From NCBI GenBank assembly GCA_025618425.1, contig CM046850.1, forward strand, positions 10,812,768-10,876,767: a DNA stretch of 64,000 nucleotides, given 5' to 3'. This DNA is from Heliocidaris tuberculata (lineage: Eukaryota > Echinodermata > Echinoidea > Camarodonta > Echinometridae). A program made the translations under genes and the position numbers. Below, piece after piece: positions 10,001 through 19,748 of this stretch. The notes beneath the pieces were generated by a model. That model was not told where the DNA came from. It ran no database searches and saw only the letters and a list, made by a program, of their open reading frames with translations. Position 1 is the first letter of the stretch, and the number at the start of each line of letters is the position of its first letter.

Positions 10001-12464
10001 TGAATACAGCTGAGCAATCAAAGACAATCCTTGTCTTTCCTGGCTTATTGGCATTCAGAACTGGATGGTGTGGAAGAAACCATATTGGACGATTTGTGTC
10101 GCACTCCTCCTCTGGAACTTTCTCAGCATAGTTCTCATGCAGCAGCTCTTTGATGCCTTGACAATATCTTGCACGTAGCTGGTGATCTTTGGCTAAGCGT
10201 CGTCCAAGAGATTGGAGTCTGGTTTCTGCCATATGGCGATTGTTGCTAAGGTTGGGAGGATTCTCTCTAAAGGGAATCGAGAGCTCATAGTGTCCTTCTT
10301 TCAGACTTATGGTTTCCTCCCACGTCTGTAAGACCTTTTGATCACTAATAGACATTCCTTTCGTGTTGTCGTGCAAGCTTTCTACCGATTCCAGGGACCA
10401 GAACTTCTTCACCTGATTATCCAGCCTCAGATCTTGAGAGATGAAGCTAGATTGGGCATTGTATTCTGCTCCATAATGAAGGGGTCCATTAATTGTCCAG
10501 CCCAGAGATGTCCTGGTAGCATAGATCTCCCCAGGTTGCCCAGATCTGACTTCTTGAGGAGTGAGTGCTTCTGGGCAGTCTTGACCGATCAATATTCCTA
10601 CGTTTACTGATGATGTTTCTGGAAACTCAATGCCATCCAGATGAGGGTACATGCAGATGTCTTCCAACATAGCGATGTTTGAAGTGCTCACATTCAAATG
10701 CTTCTTGGTGTATACACAAGGCATCTCAATCTGATGATGTGTCATAAGCCCTTCAACATGCAGACTAACTCTCATGCATTCAATCTGGGAGCTGGCTCTA
10801 TCCAGTGTTGACACTGATAGAGTATGTGTCTGTCCTTTAGCACCAAGTTGAAATGCAAGGTCCTCTGAGCAGAATGAACTGGTTGAACCAGTATCCAGGA
10901 GAGCGTAAGTGTCAATACTATTCTGCCCATTGGTAGCCTTAACTCGAACAGGCACAATTGGAAGTGCTATGCGCCTTACTCCGGCCCCTGTGACGTTACT
11001 GTTGACTGGAATGTCCTTTACAGGGGTGTCTGTATTCTCATTGATATTGTCATTTGAGCTTTGGGTGCCTTGAGTTCCATTTGATTTAGAGTTGGGTAGC
11101 TTCCCGTTCTGAACAACATGAAGGAATTTTGTGTGCTTCATGCTACAATTGGGTACAGTGCATGTCCGGTTGATGGTGCATTGACTGGCCATATGCCCTG
11201 GTGTGAGGCAGTTGAAGCAAAGCCTCTTCTCTTGGGCGAACTTGAATCGCTCTGCAGGTTTCAGTTTCTTAAAGTTGTCGCACCTGAAGAGGGAATGTCC
11301 CTCTCCACATTTGATACACTGCCTGTTCTTTTCCACAGCTGTGGCATGTGAGCTCCTGAAGTTCTTGGGAGGCGAACTCTTCCTTGGTTGGGAACTGGCG
11401 AGGCAACCATAAACAGGGTCGTTCAATTCTTCTGAGAGATCATCAATAAACTCAACAAAATCTTTGATGTTAGGAGGATGACCATTCTTCTTCTGGATAC
11501 CTCTTACAGTCCTCAGCCATCTATACCTGTGAGGAGGTGGTAGCCGTTCCACGATGTCGAGAATAACTCTTTGGGGCTGAAGTTCCTTCCCGTAGCCCAT
11601 AGCTTGGAGGGTCTCATAGCATACTCGAAGGTCATCTGAGAGTTGTCTAAGACCTCGCGCATTGCCAGACGCAATGGGTGGACCTTTGGTGACCTTTGTA
11701 ATCCAGGCGTCTGCCACACGATGACTGTCACCAAATCGCAGGTGCAATAGTTCCTTGGCTCTGGCATAACCTGCTGCTGGAGGCATAACAGAGCATGCCT
11801 TGATGATACTCCTGGCCTCTCCAGTACAAAAGTGCAGCAGCTTAGTAAGCTTTGTGGCATCGCTTACCGATGTTCTGTCCACATTTTCCTGGAATGAGCG
11901 CCAAAATTCCCAGAAGGAAAGGGGGTCCCCTGAGAAGAAGGATAGCTCAGCCTTTGGCAGTTGAATAGCTTCAATAAGATCCCGGTGTTGCTTCTGGGTG
12001 TAGCGCAGGATCTCCAAAACTGCTTCGTGATTCTTATTGTCTGTAGACTCAATGGTTGCAGAATCTGAATTCTTGTCAGACCCTTCTTTCTGATCTTTGA
12101 CAAGATGTGCCGTAGCATCCTCTATCTTTGCTTCTGGTGAAGCCTCTGGATCCTTTAAAGCTTGGGCATACACCGTTTCCTTGGCCTCTGCAATGCGAAG
12201 CTTGGTTCTCAGCTCCAGCTGGGATCTTTTCTGCTTAAGCCTCAGCTCCTCCAACTCAAGCAGCTGTTGTTCCTCTAAAGCTGCTGCTTCGGCTTGAAGA
12301 GCGGCCTTTCTTGCCATGTCCTTTATTCTAGATCTGCTGGATCTGCTGGATCTGCAGGAGCTTGCTTTGGAGCTAGCGGTGACATCACTCCTAGCCCCAC
12401 ACTGACTAGCCGAATCTTCCGGCTTAATGTTGTCTTCGAATTTCAGATCGGGCCGTTTACTCAT
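7023..12464 (-). CDS. BEL/Pao Gag-Pol polyprotein
   Basis: Single frame of 1813 codons. The ATG at 12464-12462 (MSKRPDLKFED) is preferred because it is the first ATG after the LTR. Order of domains, in residues from this Met: Lys/Glu-rich coiled-coil about 50-105; BEL-type Gag region (PKAELSFFSGDPLSFWEFW at about 170); CCHC-like zinc knuckles about 383-430 (CIKCGEGH, CFNCLTPGH); aspartic protease with LLDTGST about 522-528; reverse transcriptase with YVDD about 936-939; RNase H (HHFADAS at about 1114); integrase zinc-binding HHCC about 1450-1490; DDE catalytic residues in VGVDCFGP, SDNGSNF and GGSWER (about 1521, 1583, 1632); and a C-terminal Trp/Arg-rich domain typical of BEL elements. No stop or frameshift is present. 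The product would assemble particles in the cytoplasm, copy the RNA and integrate the DNA. Classification as BEL/Pao is firm. Confidence 0.95.
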   Translation of the reverse strand: MSKRPDLKFEDNIKPEDSASQCGARSDVTASSKASSCRSSRSSRSRIKDMARKAALQAEAAALEEQQLLELEELRLKQKRSQLELRTKLRIAEAKETVYAQALKDPEASPEAKIEDATAHLVKDQKEGSDKNSDSATIESTDNKNHEAVLEILRYTQKQHRDLIEAIQLPKAELSFFSGDPLSFWEFWRSFQENVDRTSVSDATKLTKLLHFCTGEARSIIKACSVMPPAAGYARAKELLHLRFGDSHRVADAWITKVTKGPPIASGNARGLRQLSDDLRVCYETLQAMGYGKELQPQRVILDIVERLPPPHRYRWLRTVRGIQKKNGHPPNIKDFVEFIDDLSEELNDPVYGCLASSQPRKSSPPKNFRSSHATAVEKNRQCIKCGEGHSLFRCDNFKKLKPAERFKFAQEKRLCFNCLTPGHMASQCTINRTCTVPNCSMKHTKFLHVVQNGKLPNSKSNGTQGTQSSNDNINENTDTPVKDIPVNSNVTGAGVRRIALPIVPVRVKATNGQNSIDTYALLDTGSTSSFCSEDLAFQLGAKGQTHTLSVSTLDRASSQIECMRVSLHVEGLMTHHQIEMPCVYTKKHLNVSTSNIAMLEDICMYPHLDGIEFPETSSVNVGILIGQDCPEALTPQEVRSGQPGEIYATRTSLGWTINGPLHYGAEYNAQSSFISQDLRLDNQVKKFWSLESVESLHDNTKGMSISDQKVLQTWEETISLKEGHYELSIPFRENPPNLSNNRHMAETRLQSLGRRLAKDHQLRARYCQGIKELLHENYAEKVPEEECDTNRPIWFLPHHPVLNANKPGKTRIVFDCSAVFKDKSLNTEVLQGPDLTSMLVGVLLRFRQHPVAVMSDIKSMFHQVRVPPYERDFLRFLWWNDGDLTQHPSVYRMCVHLFGGNWSPSACSFALRRTADDNRDNFSPEAVQAVKHNFYVDDCLFSTEDEQQAIQLTAELKNLVQEGGFHLTKWISNNPRVLESVPAEERAKEVKGLDLNHDAMPVERALGVSWNIELDCFAYKLTPKDKPLTRRGMLSIVSSIYDPCGYASPFVLQAKLLLQELTAMKLPWDDPIPAVQKERWQQWLADLPVMEGFRVNRCFKPHDFSEIADYELHHFADASNKAYGAVSYLRMKNTAGQTNTSLVFAKSRVAPLKKITIPRLELMAATLSIHLDQMIRRELDLPITNSVFWTDSTIVLQYVKSDDKRFHTFVANRVAIIRGSSEPHQWRHVESQSNPADDLSRGLTANKMVTNQRWQEGPDFLRRNKECWPAELETMASNLENDKEVKHVKAKVFTASQSADEDKDIIDELLQRYSSWFQLKKAVTYFLRIRSFLRFKAGHQITFDKVDMIKPITMMEMNKAEEAIIQHIQTRHFKDEIAVLRQSIEGSTQPKPKKVKGSTLSRLDPRLTENGLICVGGRLQRSPVTQGLKHPVLLPKKHHVVTLLIRHYHEQSGHSGREHVLSLMRERYWILGGRNAVNEVIRKCMVCKRQSAQPSEQKMADLPMERITPDKPPFMYVGVDCFGPFCVKQGRNQPKRYGCIFTCLVVRAVHIEILHSMDTDSFINGLERFISRRGRPEVMWSDNGSNFVGAQRELKEGIRQWNQQKIHQHLLQKEIRWKFNPPAASHMGGSWERQIRTTRKVLNALLKQQSLHDEALVTLMCKVESIINGRPLTVVSTDMADAEPLTPNHLLLLRPNYTLPPGVFDKKDIYCRKRWKQVQYMADIFWRRWTREYLPMLQVRQKWTNPKRNLAVGDIVLVVENAPRSNWVMGRVVETHLGRDKLVRSATVKLNSGLVTRPITKLCFLESVEKLA

Positions 12465-12502
12465 GGTGTCAGACCTCAAAGCGTCTATTGTTGTTGAACT
12501 GA
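12465..12502 (-). other. BEL leader between 5' LTR and start codon
   Basis: Element-strand sequence TCAGTTCAACAACAATAGAC follows the LTR. A primer-binding site is expected here, but the usual TGG start complementary to a tRNA CCA end is absent, so the primer is not assigned. Confidence 0.4.
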
Positions 12503-13536
12503 TGTAGTTGACAGATTTACTCTAACTGAAAGTTCACTGTTGACAAATAACCCTGAGGTGACACCCTTGTGATGTACTATGATGCGTCTTGCAACAAGGT
12601 TCAACCTTGGATTTAATGAGACAAAAGAAAACAATAATAAGTCTTTGCCTTGAATCACATAAATCATCATTAGCAATAAACATGTACCTCTTGTACTATG
12701 TGCCAAGTTAAATCTCATGTCTCTATTATACTTTGTCATTTCTATAATTCTATTTGCATTAGCAAAACATAAAATAAATCATTCACTGTGCCAACTGGCT
12801 ATGAAAACTGTCTGAAGACAAAATATGTCATCCTCAGAGCATAAAGCTGTAACCATGGTAACATGGTAACCTATTCACGATTCCTTATCATGAATGAATA
12901 TGTGGATAAGCTCCCTGACTGACCCTGAGACCTGACCTACTTTCAGTCACATACCTCTTCACTCATGTGTAGTAATTACACTTAAATTCTTCCAATTAAA
13001 TGCATCAAATTATATTATCTGAACTCTAGAAATCTTACTTTCATTTGTCTCATAAGTCATAACTTAATGCCCTCATAAACTATAACTCTTCTATGTAAAT
13101 TATACTTCATGCCTTAATTGACACACAACTAGATGTCAGGTTCAGTTACTGCATACATTACGTAACGTACATAGTCACATTAATGTACCGTACACATTAT
13201 GCGTACACGTCTCATTCATGCTTGTGAACTTATTCATATCCCAATTTTTGGATTGATTATTTTCTAACTTATACTTGTAGTTCACCATTTCTATAGTGAA
13301 GAGCATTAAACAAAGCAGTAAACATTCAACTTTCATAGTATGAATCAATTTTCTACTTACAACATTGGGCTTGTATAAAAACAACAAAATAACAGTAACT
13401 TTCAGTGACGACAATACAACAGGTTTCATGTGTCTATGAGGTTGCAAATTGCAAACGCCCTCAAATGCCCAGATGACAAATCCTAATCATCGGCTCTCGC
13501 CTATGACGTCAAAAAACACAGCTTTAGTCTACTTCA
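12503..13536 (-). repeat. BEL 5' LTR
   Basis: 1034 bp, partner of 4412-5445. It should hold the element promoter, but no single TATA or initiator stands out by eye. Confidence 0.95.
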
Positions 13537-13541
13537 CCAGG
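13537..13541. other. BEL target-site duplication, right copy
   Basis: CCAGG following the LTR end ...CTACTTCA, matching 4407-4411. Confidence 0.93.
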
Positions 13542-14095
13542 GATCTAGCTCTAGATCTAGATCCAACTTTTACTCATTGGATTTGCTCATAGCCATAACC
13601 TAGCCTAACTTAGGGCTAGGTAAAGTTAAGTTTAGCCACCATTTATTCTCTCCGTAGTCTAAGTTAGATCTATAGGGGTCTAGTCATAGACGATAGATTC
13701 TCTAAACTTACTGTTAATGTTATTGTAAACGTTAGTTTTGGTCTTTGTCAAGTTGATCAAACATTGGCCTTTGTTAAGTTTGTCAAGCATTGATAAAATA
13801 TAGACTAGAGTCTATAGACCTCTCATCTAATTAGTCTTAGTGTTACTTACCGTAGATAAACTTTCAGCAACCTTTCATCCAAAGGATCAATCAGACAAGT
13901 AGATCTAGACTAAGTAACTTAGGTCTCTCGTTTTGGTTGGACTTGACGAAAACATAACAGATGCTGTGTTTTTGTGTATAGCTCTATGGTACTTTTTGTG
14001 CGGTGCGATAAAATAATTTACACGTAAAATTCCATAGAGATATGAGCTGGAGAAGTGAAAGTTTCTGTAATACAATTAGCGGCTTTGGATGAATA

Positions 14096-14190
14096 TGACG
14101 TCACTGCAAATCCTCCACGCTAATTGGTTGGTGGCCAAAATGTCGTTTTGTCGTGCTGGGAAAATCGCTCACTGAGCGGCCAATCAGCGA
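14096..14190 (-). promoter_or_regulatory. Promoter-like stretch (CRE and CCAAT boxes)
   Basis: A perfect palindromic CRE TGACGTCA lies at 14096-14103. An inverted CCAAT box (ATTGG, 14123-14127) and a forward CCAATCAG (14180-14187) lie within 90 bp, in locally GC- and CpG-richer DNA. It sits about 250 bp upstream of the first donor of the left-arm unit and just inside the duplication breakpoint, so it could drive that unit leftward. The right arm has no counterpart. This is motif evidence only. Confidence 0.4.
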
Positions 14191-15411
14191 CAGCGTTTCT
14201 CGCTTCCCGTCTCCCGGTGCTGAAAAGCCGCGATTTATTTTTGGTCTTCTCTGCAGACTCGTTAAAACGCTATAGCCCCCTCTACGGCTACATTATTGTG
14301 TACTTCTACGTGTTTTTCTCTACGGGGCAAACCACTATTATTACGGGTCAAGTCTGCGGTACACATTCATGATGATCCGTTGTATTAAATTTTCTCAATA
14401 CGTATCTATCTATTCTTGTATTTATATACTTCGATAAAAACACTTGTAAAAATAACAATCTAATTGTTTCGTTCTATCTCACTGGGGACTCTAAAACTAG
14501 CATTTACTAAGAGCAGTGAGTCTATCAGTATCGAAATTCTCTGTCTTTTAAAAATATTTTTAATATATATTTTCATGGTAGGCTAAAATCAGTATCTGGG
14601 ATTTATCGTTTAACGAGGGAATTCAAGACGAACATCGATTTGAATACCGTTTTAAACATGTTTTCCTGATGAAGAGTATTATTGTTTATTCATAAATATT
14701 ATTTATTTCTTCTTTCATGGTTAAAACAAATATCCGAAAGAGTCTGGATCATTATCATTATTATTAAAGTATTGCGTGCCTTTCAAATATATTGCTCTTA
14801 TTGACTTCAATTATTTCTGCCCATCACCTTTTTCTGTCAATGACCTCTTTCTAATTGAGATCCCAATTTCCATCAGAATTTTGTGCAGTAATATATGCGC
14901 CCACAAGTATAAAGTGCATGAAATAGTAGGTAAAAGGTTCGAAATTCGAAGGAAATCGTAATTTCTGATTGCCTTGCTTCAGTCTTATAATCGCAAATAC
15001 AGAGGGACAGGGTTACATGTCCCCCCCCCCCCCTAACATGATGGTAATTGTCATTATGGTGATGATGATGTCGATGATACTACTAATAATAATAAATATT
15101 AGTAAGTAGGCAAAAGATTGTTTTCTTGTTATATTGTGATAAGGCTGTGCACTGATGAATATTTCGGATTATATTGTAGATATTCTTGTTGTCATGGCAA
15201 TAAAATTTCAAAGTGATTAAGAAGCTCGAAGGGGGGGGGGGGCGGGCTGTAAAGGTTGCGCCGTGGCTAATTATTTACATACATCAGCCAATCCTTTTCA
15301 GTTGTTTATCCATTCCTGAATAGCCTACTGAAGCAGGGAATGATAACATATAAAACGGAGAGAATGCAGTCCGTTCATTTGTCAGTAGTCGGAAAATTAG
15401 TCAACGTAGAG
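14191..15411. other. Noncoding spacer, no gene recognised
   Basis: AT-rich DNA with short frames only, a poly-C run at about 15020 and a poly-G run at about 15231. Nothing here shows domain or splice evidence. Confidence 0.5.
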
Positions 15412-15435
15412 CAGGGCCAGGGGGCACAGTGCCTC

Positions 15436-15880
15436 CTACTTTTTCAAGTACCCCAAAAGTTCCCTTTTTACATCTGAAAAAATGCCCCCTTCCTCTCTGA
15501 TAAGTGCCCTTTTTACTACTAAAAGTGCCCTTTTTCCTTTCTAATAAGTGCCCCTTCCCCTTTTGATAAGTGTTTTTTCCCCTCCTGATAAGTGCCCCTT
15601 TTCAAAATCTGATAATTGGCTCCTTATCTCTCTAATAAGTGCCCTTTTCTTCTGATGATAAGTACATTTTTCCTTCTGATAGGTGCCCCTTTTCCCTTCT
15701 AAAAAGTGCCAACTTTCCCCTTCTGATAAATGCCCTTTTTACATCTCATAAGCTCCCCTTTTCCTATCTAATATGTGCCATTTTCCTCTTCTCATGAGTA
15801 CCCCTTTTCACTTCTTATAAGTGCCCCATTCCATCTCTGATAAGCGCCCTTTCCTCTTCGGATAAATGCCCCCTTTTACG
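15436..15880. repeat. Degenerate minisatellite, period about 25 bp
   Basis: Roughly 17-18 imperfect copies of a unit such as TGATAAGTGCCCCTTTTCC. The copies vary in length and in the pyrimidine part, and the core AAGTGCCC is the most stable. Confidence 0.8.
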
Positions 15881-16091
15881 TATAATTATTTCCCGTTGTT
15901 TCTTACAAAAAGAGCCAGATCTAACTTTAAAGAATCGATGCGGCTTTATGTAGTAGCAGGTACACATATTACTACAATGTAAGGCAGTGGAGCTGGAGGC
16001 AAGAGGGGCATAATGCCTACTCCCCCCCCCCCCCCAGCAAAGGAATTCTTATTCCGCTCGCTCGAATATGCCTATAATTTACACCAATTAA

Positions 16092-16589
16092 AGGGGAAGT
16101 TCACCCTGAAGATTACTTGAATTTAAAAAATGCAGAAAAAATAAAGAAAAATATTGGCGAAGGTTTGATGAAAATCGGTCAAATAATAAAAGAGTTATGA
16201 GTATTTAAAGTTTTGGATTCGTGACGTCACATGCGAGCAGCTGCCCATTGGTCATGTAATAAATATTCCATATATTCGCATTTTTTTTTACGTTCCACGA
16301 TAAATTAATATTGTTTCTTTTCAGAATCTAGTATTGAATAACATTTCTGACAATATATCAAATGCACAGACGAAAATATTCTAAATTTTCTGAGAAAACT
16401 GTATTTTATGGAATATTTATCACATTACATAATGGAGGAGCTGCTCGCATGTGACGTCACAAAATCAAAACTTCAAAAGTCCATAACTCCGTTATTCTTT
16501 AACGGATTTTGTCCAAACTTTCGCCAATATTTTTCTTTATTTTTTCTGCATTTTTTAAACTCAAGTAATCTTCGGGGTGAACTTTCCCT
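16092..16589. mobile_element. TTAA palindromic MITE, 498 bp
   Basis: Long terminal inverted repeats start AGGGGAAGTTCACCCTGAAG, and the arms continue with matching GTGACGTCACATGCGAGCAG words around the middle. TTAA flanks both ends (16088-16091 and 16590-16593), as for piggyBac-like and other TTAA-targeting elements. Noncoding. Confidence 0.85.
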
Positions 16590-17116
16590 TTAAGGCCAAT
16601 ATTTTCTGAAAATCTCCCCAAAACTCCCTCGCTACGCTCGCTAGCTCTTATGAAAGCAAGCAGATTGCATGAAGTATGTTGATATGGATGTAATCCTAAA
16701 GAAAAGCGACAGGGATAATGTATGAATTAAAAGATAATTCGACATTCCCCCAATTAATTTGCTGTTGTCAATTTCATTATATCGCTATAAATGATTCTCA
16801 ACCAAATGAATTCAGCATTAGAAAAAAGTCTGAAAATTTTTGCTCGCTCGCTTCGCTCTCTCGCACATGAGTCATTAGACCACCACACACAACTGCTAAT
16901 TTATTGGGGAAGCTGAAGCAGTGTCCAGAACCACAATAAAAGATGATGCTTGATAATGTATTAATCATGTTAACTGGACTGTAGGGTAATACCAATGTCA
17001 CAAAAATGTGACATTGGTTTTATGTTCACCCCTTGTAGGTGCCCCCTTTTCCCCAAAAGTGCCCTTTTTGGCTGGTGCCCCCCTACCCCACTTTGAAAGA
17101 CGCTCTGCTGCCCCTG

Positions 17117-18109
17117 ACGTAGATAAATAGCCCAGGCCAAACCCGGCGGCTGCGTTCGAGCTGACAAGCTTTTTGTGAATAACATGGATAGTCTAAGTAA
17201 CTGTAAGGGGGTAAAATCTCATAATTTATGTAAAATGGGGTGACTATTTCGGGAAGGTTCCCAGACTATATGTAAGTTCTATGTAAAACAAATTGCATGG
17301 GTTAATCAATGTGAACAAGAAAAGAGTAGGTCCTATTTAAGTTTATTATAGGCTAAATTGCAAGTTCAGTGTATGATAACAGAAGGACGATACAGGTAAC
17401 AAACCAGTATTATGTAACAGGGAACAAAGAAAGACATCCCAACGGAGTGAATAGGCATTGTCTAGTGCAGGTGTCAGGCCACCGGCCGAGGTGCGCTTAA
17501 TCTTTCCATAATGGAGAGCGTTCTTAGAACACTCCGAGTCATGTGCATCATAACAACTTTCGAATGACTAAAGTTCACAATTTGAACTCTTGGTAATACA
17601 ATGAATAACCTATGTTTAACACTCCTACAAAATATCAACCGAATCCGACAATTCATTTCATGGCGGTTGCTATGGCCTTCTGATTCACTCTCTATTGATT
17701 TTCTTTCTTGTTTTCTTGCTCCGCACGCTTGAATAGCCCCTCTGTAGAACAGCTGAGCTGCAATGGCACGGCTGAGCAGGGCGATCCTTCCAATATTATT
17801 TTCTCATGTTATCATGTATGTTATTATATATATGTTCTTATAATTGGTAAATAAAATAAGAATAGTCTACCCTTAAACATTCGTTCCTGCCCTTCAGCTG
17901 AATCTTTCAAAAGAAATCTTAAGACTTATTTGTTTTCTCTATGATTGGATTTGGTTGTGTGCACTCGGAGAGCAAAATAATTACTTTGTTTTATTTTTTC
18001 TTGAGCATTTTGGGTACTTCAAAAGTGGTCCCCCTGCTCCCACGAGAGCGCCGCCTCTGCCTACCCTCCAAGGGCGCTAAACTCGAGGGGCATTTGGTGT
18101 CTGTGTGCT
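17117..18109. other. Noncoding spacer with a possible LINE tail
   Basis: No gene is visible. Around 17896-17942 the + strand reads AESFKRNLKTYLFSL then a stop, resembling the C-terminal end of CR1/L2-type LINE polyproteins; the rest of such an element is missing. Confidence 0.35.
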
Positions 18110-19748
18110 GGGGGGGGGGGGGGGTCTAGGAGCAACAAAATTCCCCAGATCGTATTTGTGGCGGGTGTCACACGCACACACACACACAGAGGGAAGGGGG
18201 AAATAATATCCAACTTATATTTTTAACTAGGTACATGTATATGACATTGGGAATGCACCGCATGACTTCCCAAGGTTCTCGAGGGAAAAGGGGAGGGAGT
18301 TAGGAAAACAATGTTGTGATGGCAGATGCAAATTATCTCGAATTGTCAGGGAAATGAAAAGGAATTATATTTTCGCCCACATTGATTTTAACTTGAAGAA
18401 AATTATGAGCCGTAGATTTAGAACTCCAGTAAGAAATTGACAAAACGGTCCAAGTCAAAATAGAGTTTGTGTCGCAGACTTTAATAGGGGAAGTATGGGG
18501 AAGGGAGTTGGGGGCAGGATTAAGATTAATAATTTTTGTCTGCCTGGAAATAGTTTTTCAGAATACTGCTGACTGGCCGTATTCTGAAATACTATGGGGT
18601 GGCGAAGGAATTAAGCTACAGGGCCAAGAAAGTTTTTCCTGATGTGTTTTTTTTCCTCCCCGGAATATGAAAAAAATTCGTGAATTTTATCTGATTTTCA
18701 GAATAAAGATGACTTAAAAACATTGCAATGTAACTGATCGACGTGAATGTTTATTAACATAAAACAGAGTCGTAATTACGATAGCCACAAATATATTGTT
18801 TTAGGTTGTATGATCCTTCCATTGTCATGGAAATTAAGTTAAAAATAACCATATACATCAGTCTGGGATTATTAAATCCCCTTATTCGAGGAAATTATAA
18901 ATGATATGGAGAGACGAAAAACGAAAGAGAAGAAATGGAAAAAGTATTGAAAACATGGAGAAGAAAATAAGAAAAAGAAGACTATAGAAAAACAGAGGGG
19001 GAATCACATCAACTGCACGTGGCCTTTAGTTAAGCACTTTTTATAGGGTGCTGCCATCAGTTAGGGTTTGATATATTTCAAGATATGTATCATACACTGA
19101 AGCACCTACTCTGTGCAATGAAAAGCTACTTCAGTGAAAGGCTTGTCTCAAATTTTGCATAGAGCTTTATAGTTCGAAGAAGAAATAATAATGGGGGATC
19201 GGACCTATTGTGTTGAGTTGAATGCATGTAGGACGGAGGAATAATGGGGAGGCGGCTTTGGTTATACATGCGTTCGAGCAGCGTCAGCGTTTGTTCTTAT
19301 GATGAAAAGACAGGAAGTCTATTGACTACTGATATAAAGAAGTAATAGGAGAGAGAGAGAGAGCCCTACTGCTAATCCCTGTTAAACTGAACTTCCCTCA
19401 GTGACATAACAACATGTTATGCATAGGCGGCTATTACAGGACTCAGGCCGACAGCATGGACTGATGATAGTATTGATTTGATTTGGTTTGATGGATTCAT
19501 GATATATTCTAGAGTAAAAATCCCCTCATTATACCATACTTGCCTCTTACCTACTTTTTTGCTGCATATCTAGATTAGATCAAGCTAGAACGACACGCAC
19601 TCTAAAAAGAAAATGCTCATGCGGACAAATATTATTGCATGCAAAGGGCTCTTTTGGTATTTAGTTTTAAATGTAATTTTCAATTCGATAATTTAAAAAG
19701 ACATAAAAAACTGTATTTCTCATTAGCTTATACTAGTTTCACTTTCTG
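18110..19748. repeat. Segmental direct repeat, copy 1
   Basis: Two blocks, 18110-18540 and about 19025-19748, recur in the same order and orientation at 20150-20560 and 21818-22456 plus 29465-29572. Shared landmarks are CCTTCCCAAGGTTCTCGAGG-type and ATCGGACCTATTGTGTTGAG words and a GA microsatellite. The copies have diverged by substitutions and indels. There is no coding evidence. Confidence 0.8.

Larger units (their letters stand above)
4412..13536 (-). mobile_element. BEL/Pao LTR retrotransposon, 9.1 kb, apparently intact
   Basis: The complete element runs on the minus strand. Its 5' LTR is 12503-13536 and its 3' LTR 4412-5445, each 1034 bp with TG...CA ends. The LTRs differ at about three positions seen by eye, so the insertion is young. 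A single long gag-pol frame (12464-7023) is uninterrupted. A purine tract precedes the 3' LTR and a 5-bp target duplication CCAGG flanks the element. It lies in intron 1 of the left-arm unit. The leader between the 5' LTR and the start codon is only about 38 bp, and a noncoding stretch of about 1.6 kb follows the frame. Confidence 0.95.
1..13956. repeat. Left arm of giant inverted duplication
   Basis: This stretch is the reverse complement of 30387-35364. Position 1 pairs with about 35364, and the inner end is at 13956, where the shared word GACGAAAACATA stops. Without the BEL insertion (4412-13541, counting one target copy) the arm is about 4.8 kb. Colinear landmarks include the polypyrimidine block at 540-650, a hAT-like MITE at 1375-1553, exon-like segments near 1.7, 2.2-2.4 and 2.7 kb, and CTAG/AGATCT-rich DNA at 3.4-4.4 and 13.54-13.95 kb. 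The arms differ by scattered substitutions, homopolymer-length changes and small indels, so they are not identical. The arm is cut by the window start. Confidence 0.93.
1367..13956 (-). pseudogene. Putative spliced unit, left copy (transcribed leftward)
   Basis: Exon-like blocks with consensus splice sites lie on the minus strand. Exon 1 ends at 13851 with donor ACG/GTAAGT. Exon 2 is 2811-2694 (acceptor TTTTTTGCAG, donor CTG/GTAATT). Exon 3 is 2361-2171 (acceptor AATTTACAG, donor AGA/GTAAGT). Exon 4 starts at 1743 after TTTTGCAG and is interrupted at 1553 by a hAT-like MITE. The same sites occur in the right arm, and exon 2 is 118 bp in both copies. No continuous reading frame joins the exons. 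The best open stretches are about 55 codons in exon 3 and about 60 in exon 4, and the residue changes seen between copies in exon 3 (F/Y, H/L) are non-synonymous. It could be a long noncoding RNA or a decayed host gene; I recognise no protein family. The BEL element lies in intron 1. Confidence 0.38.
15412..17116. mobile_element. hAT-like element, 1.7 kb, with internal minisatellite
   Basis: The ends are CAGGGCCAGGGGGCA at the left and GCTGCCCCTG at the right. The flanks acgtagag and acgtagat match at 7 of 8 positions, consistent with an aged 8-bp target duplication. The subterminal DNA repeats the word AAGTGCCCCTTTT on both sides (right end near 17040-17080). It carries no transposase-like frame. 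A TTAA-flanked palindromic MITE (16092-16589) is nested inside. Confidence 0.65.

Noticed and set aside
12481..12502. Standard tRNA primer-binding site for the BEL element
   Set aside because: No TGG start complementary to a tRNA CCA end directly after the LTR; left unassigned.
14124..14372. 82-codon + strand frame next to the CRE/CCAAT boxes
   Set aside because: No domain, no splice support and low coding character; more likely promoter or upstream DNA.
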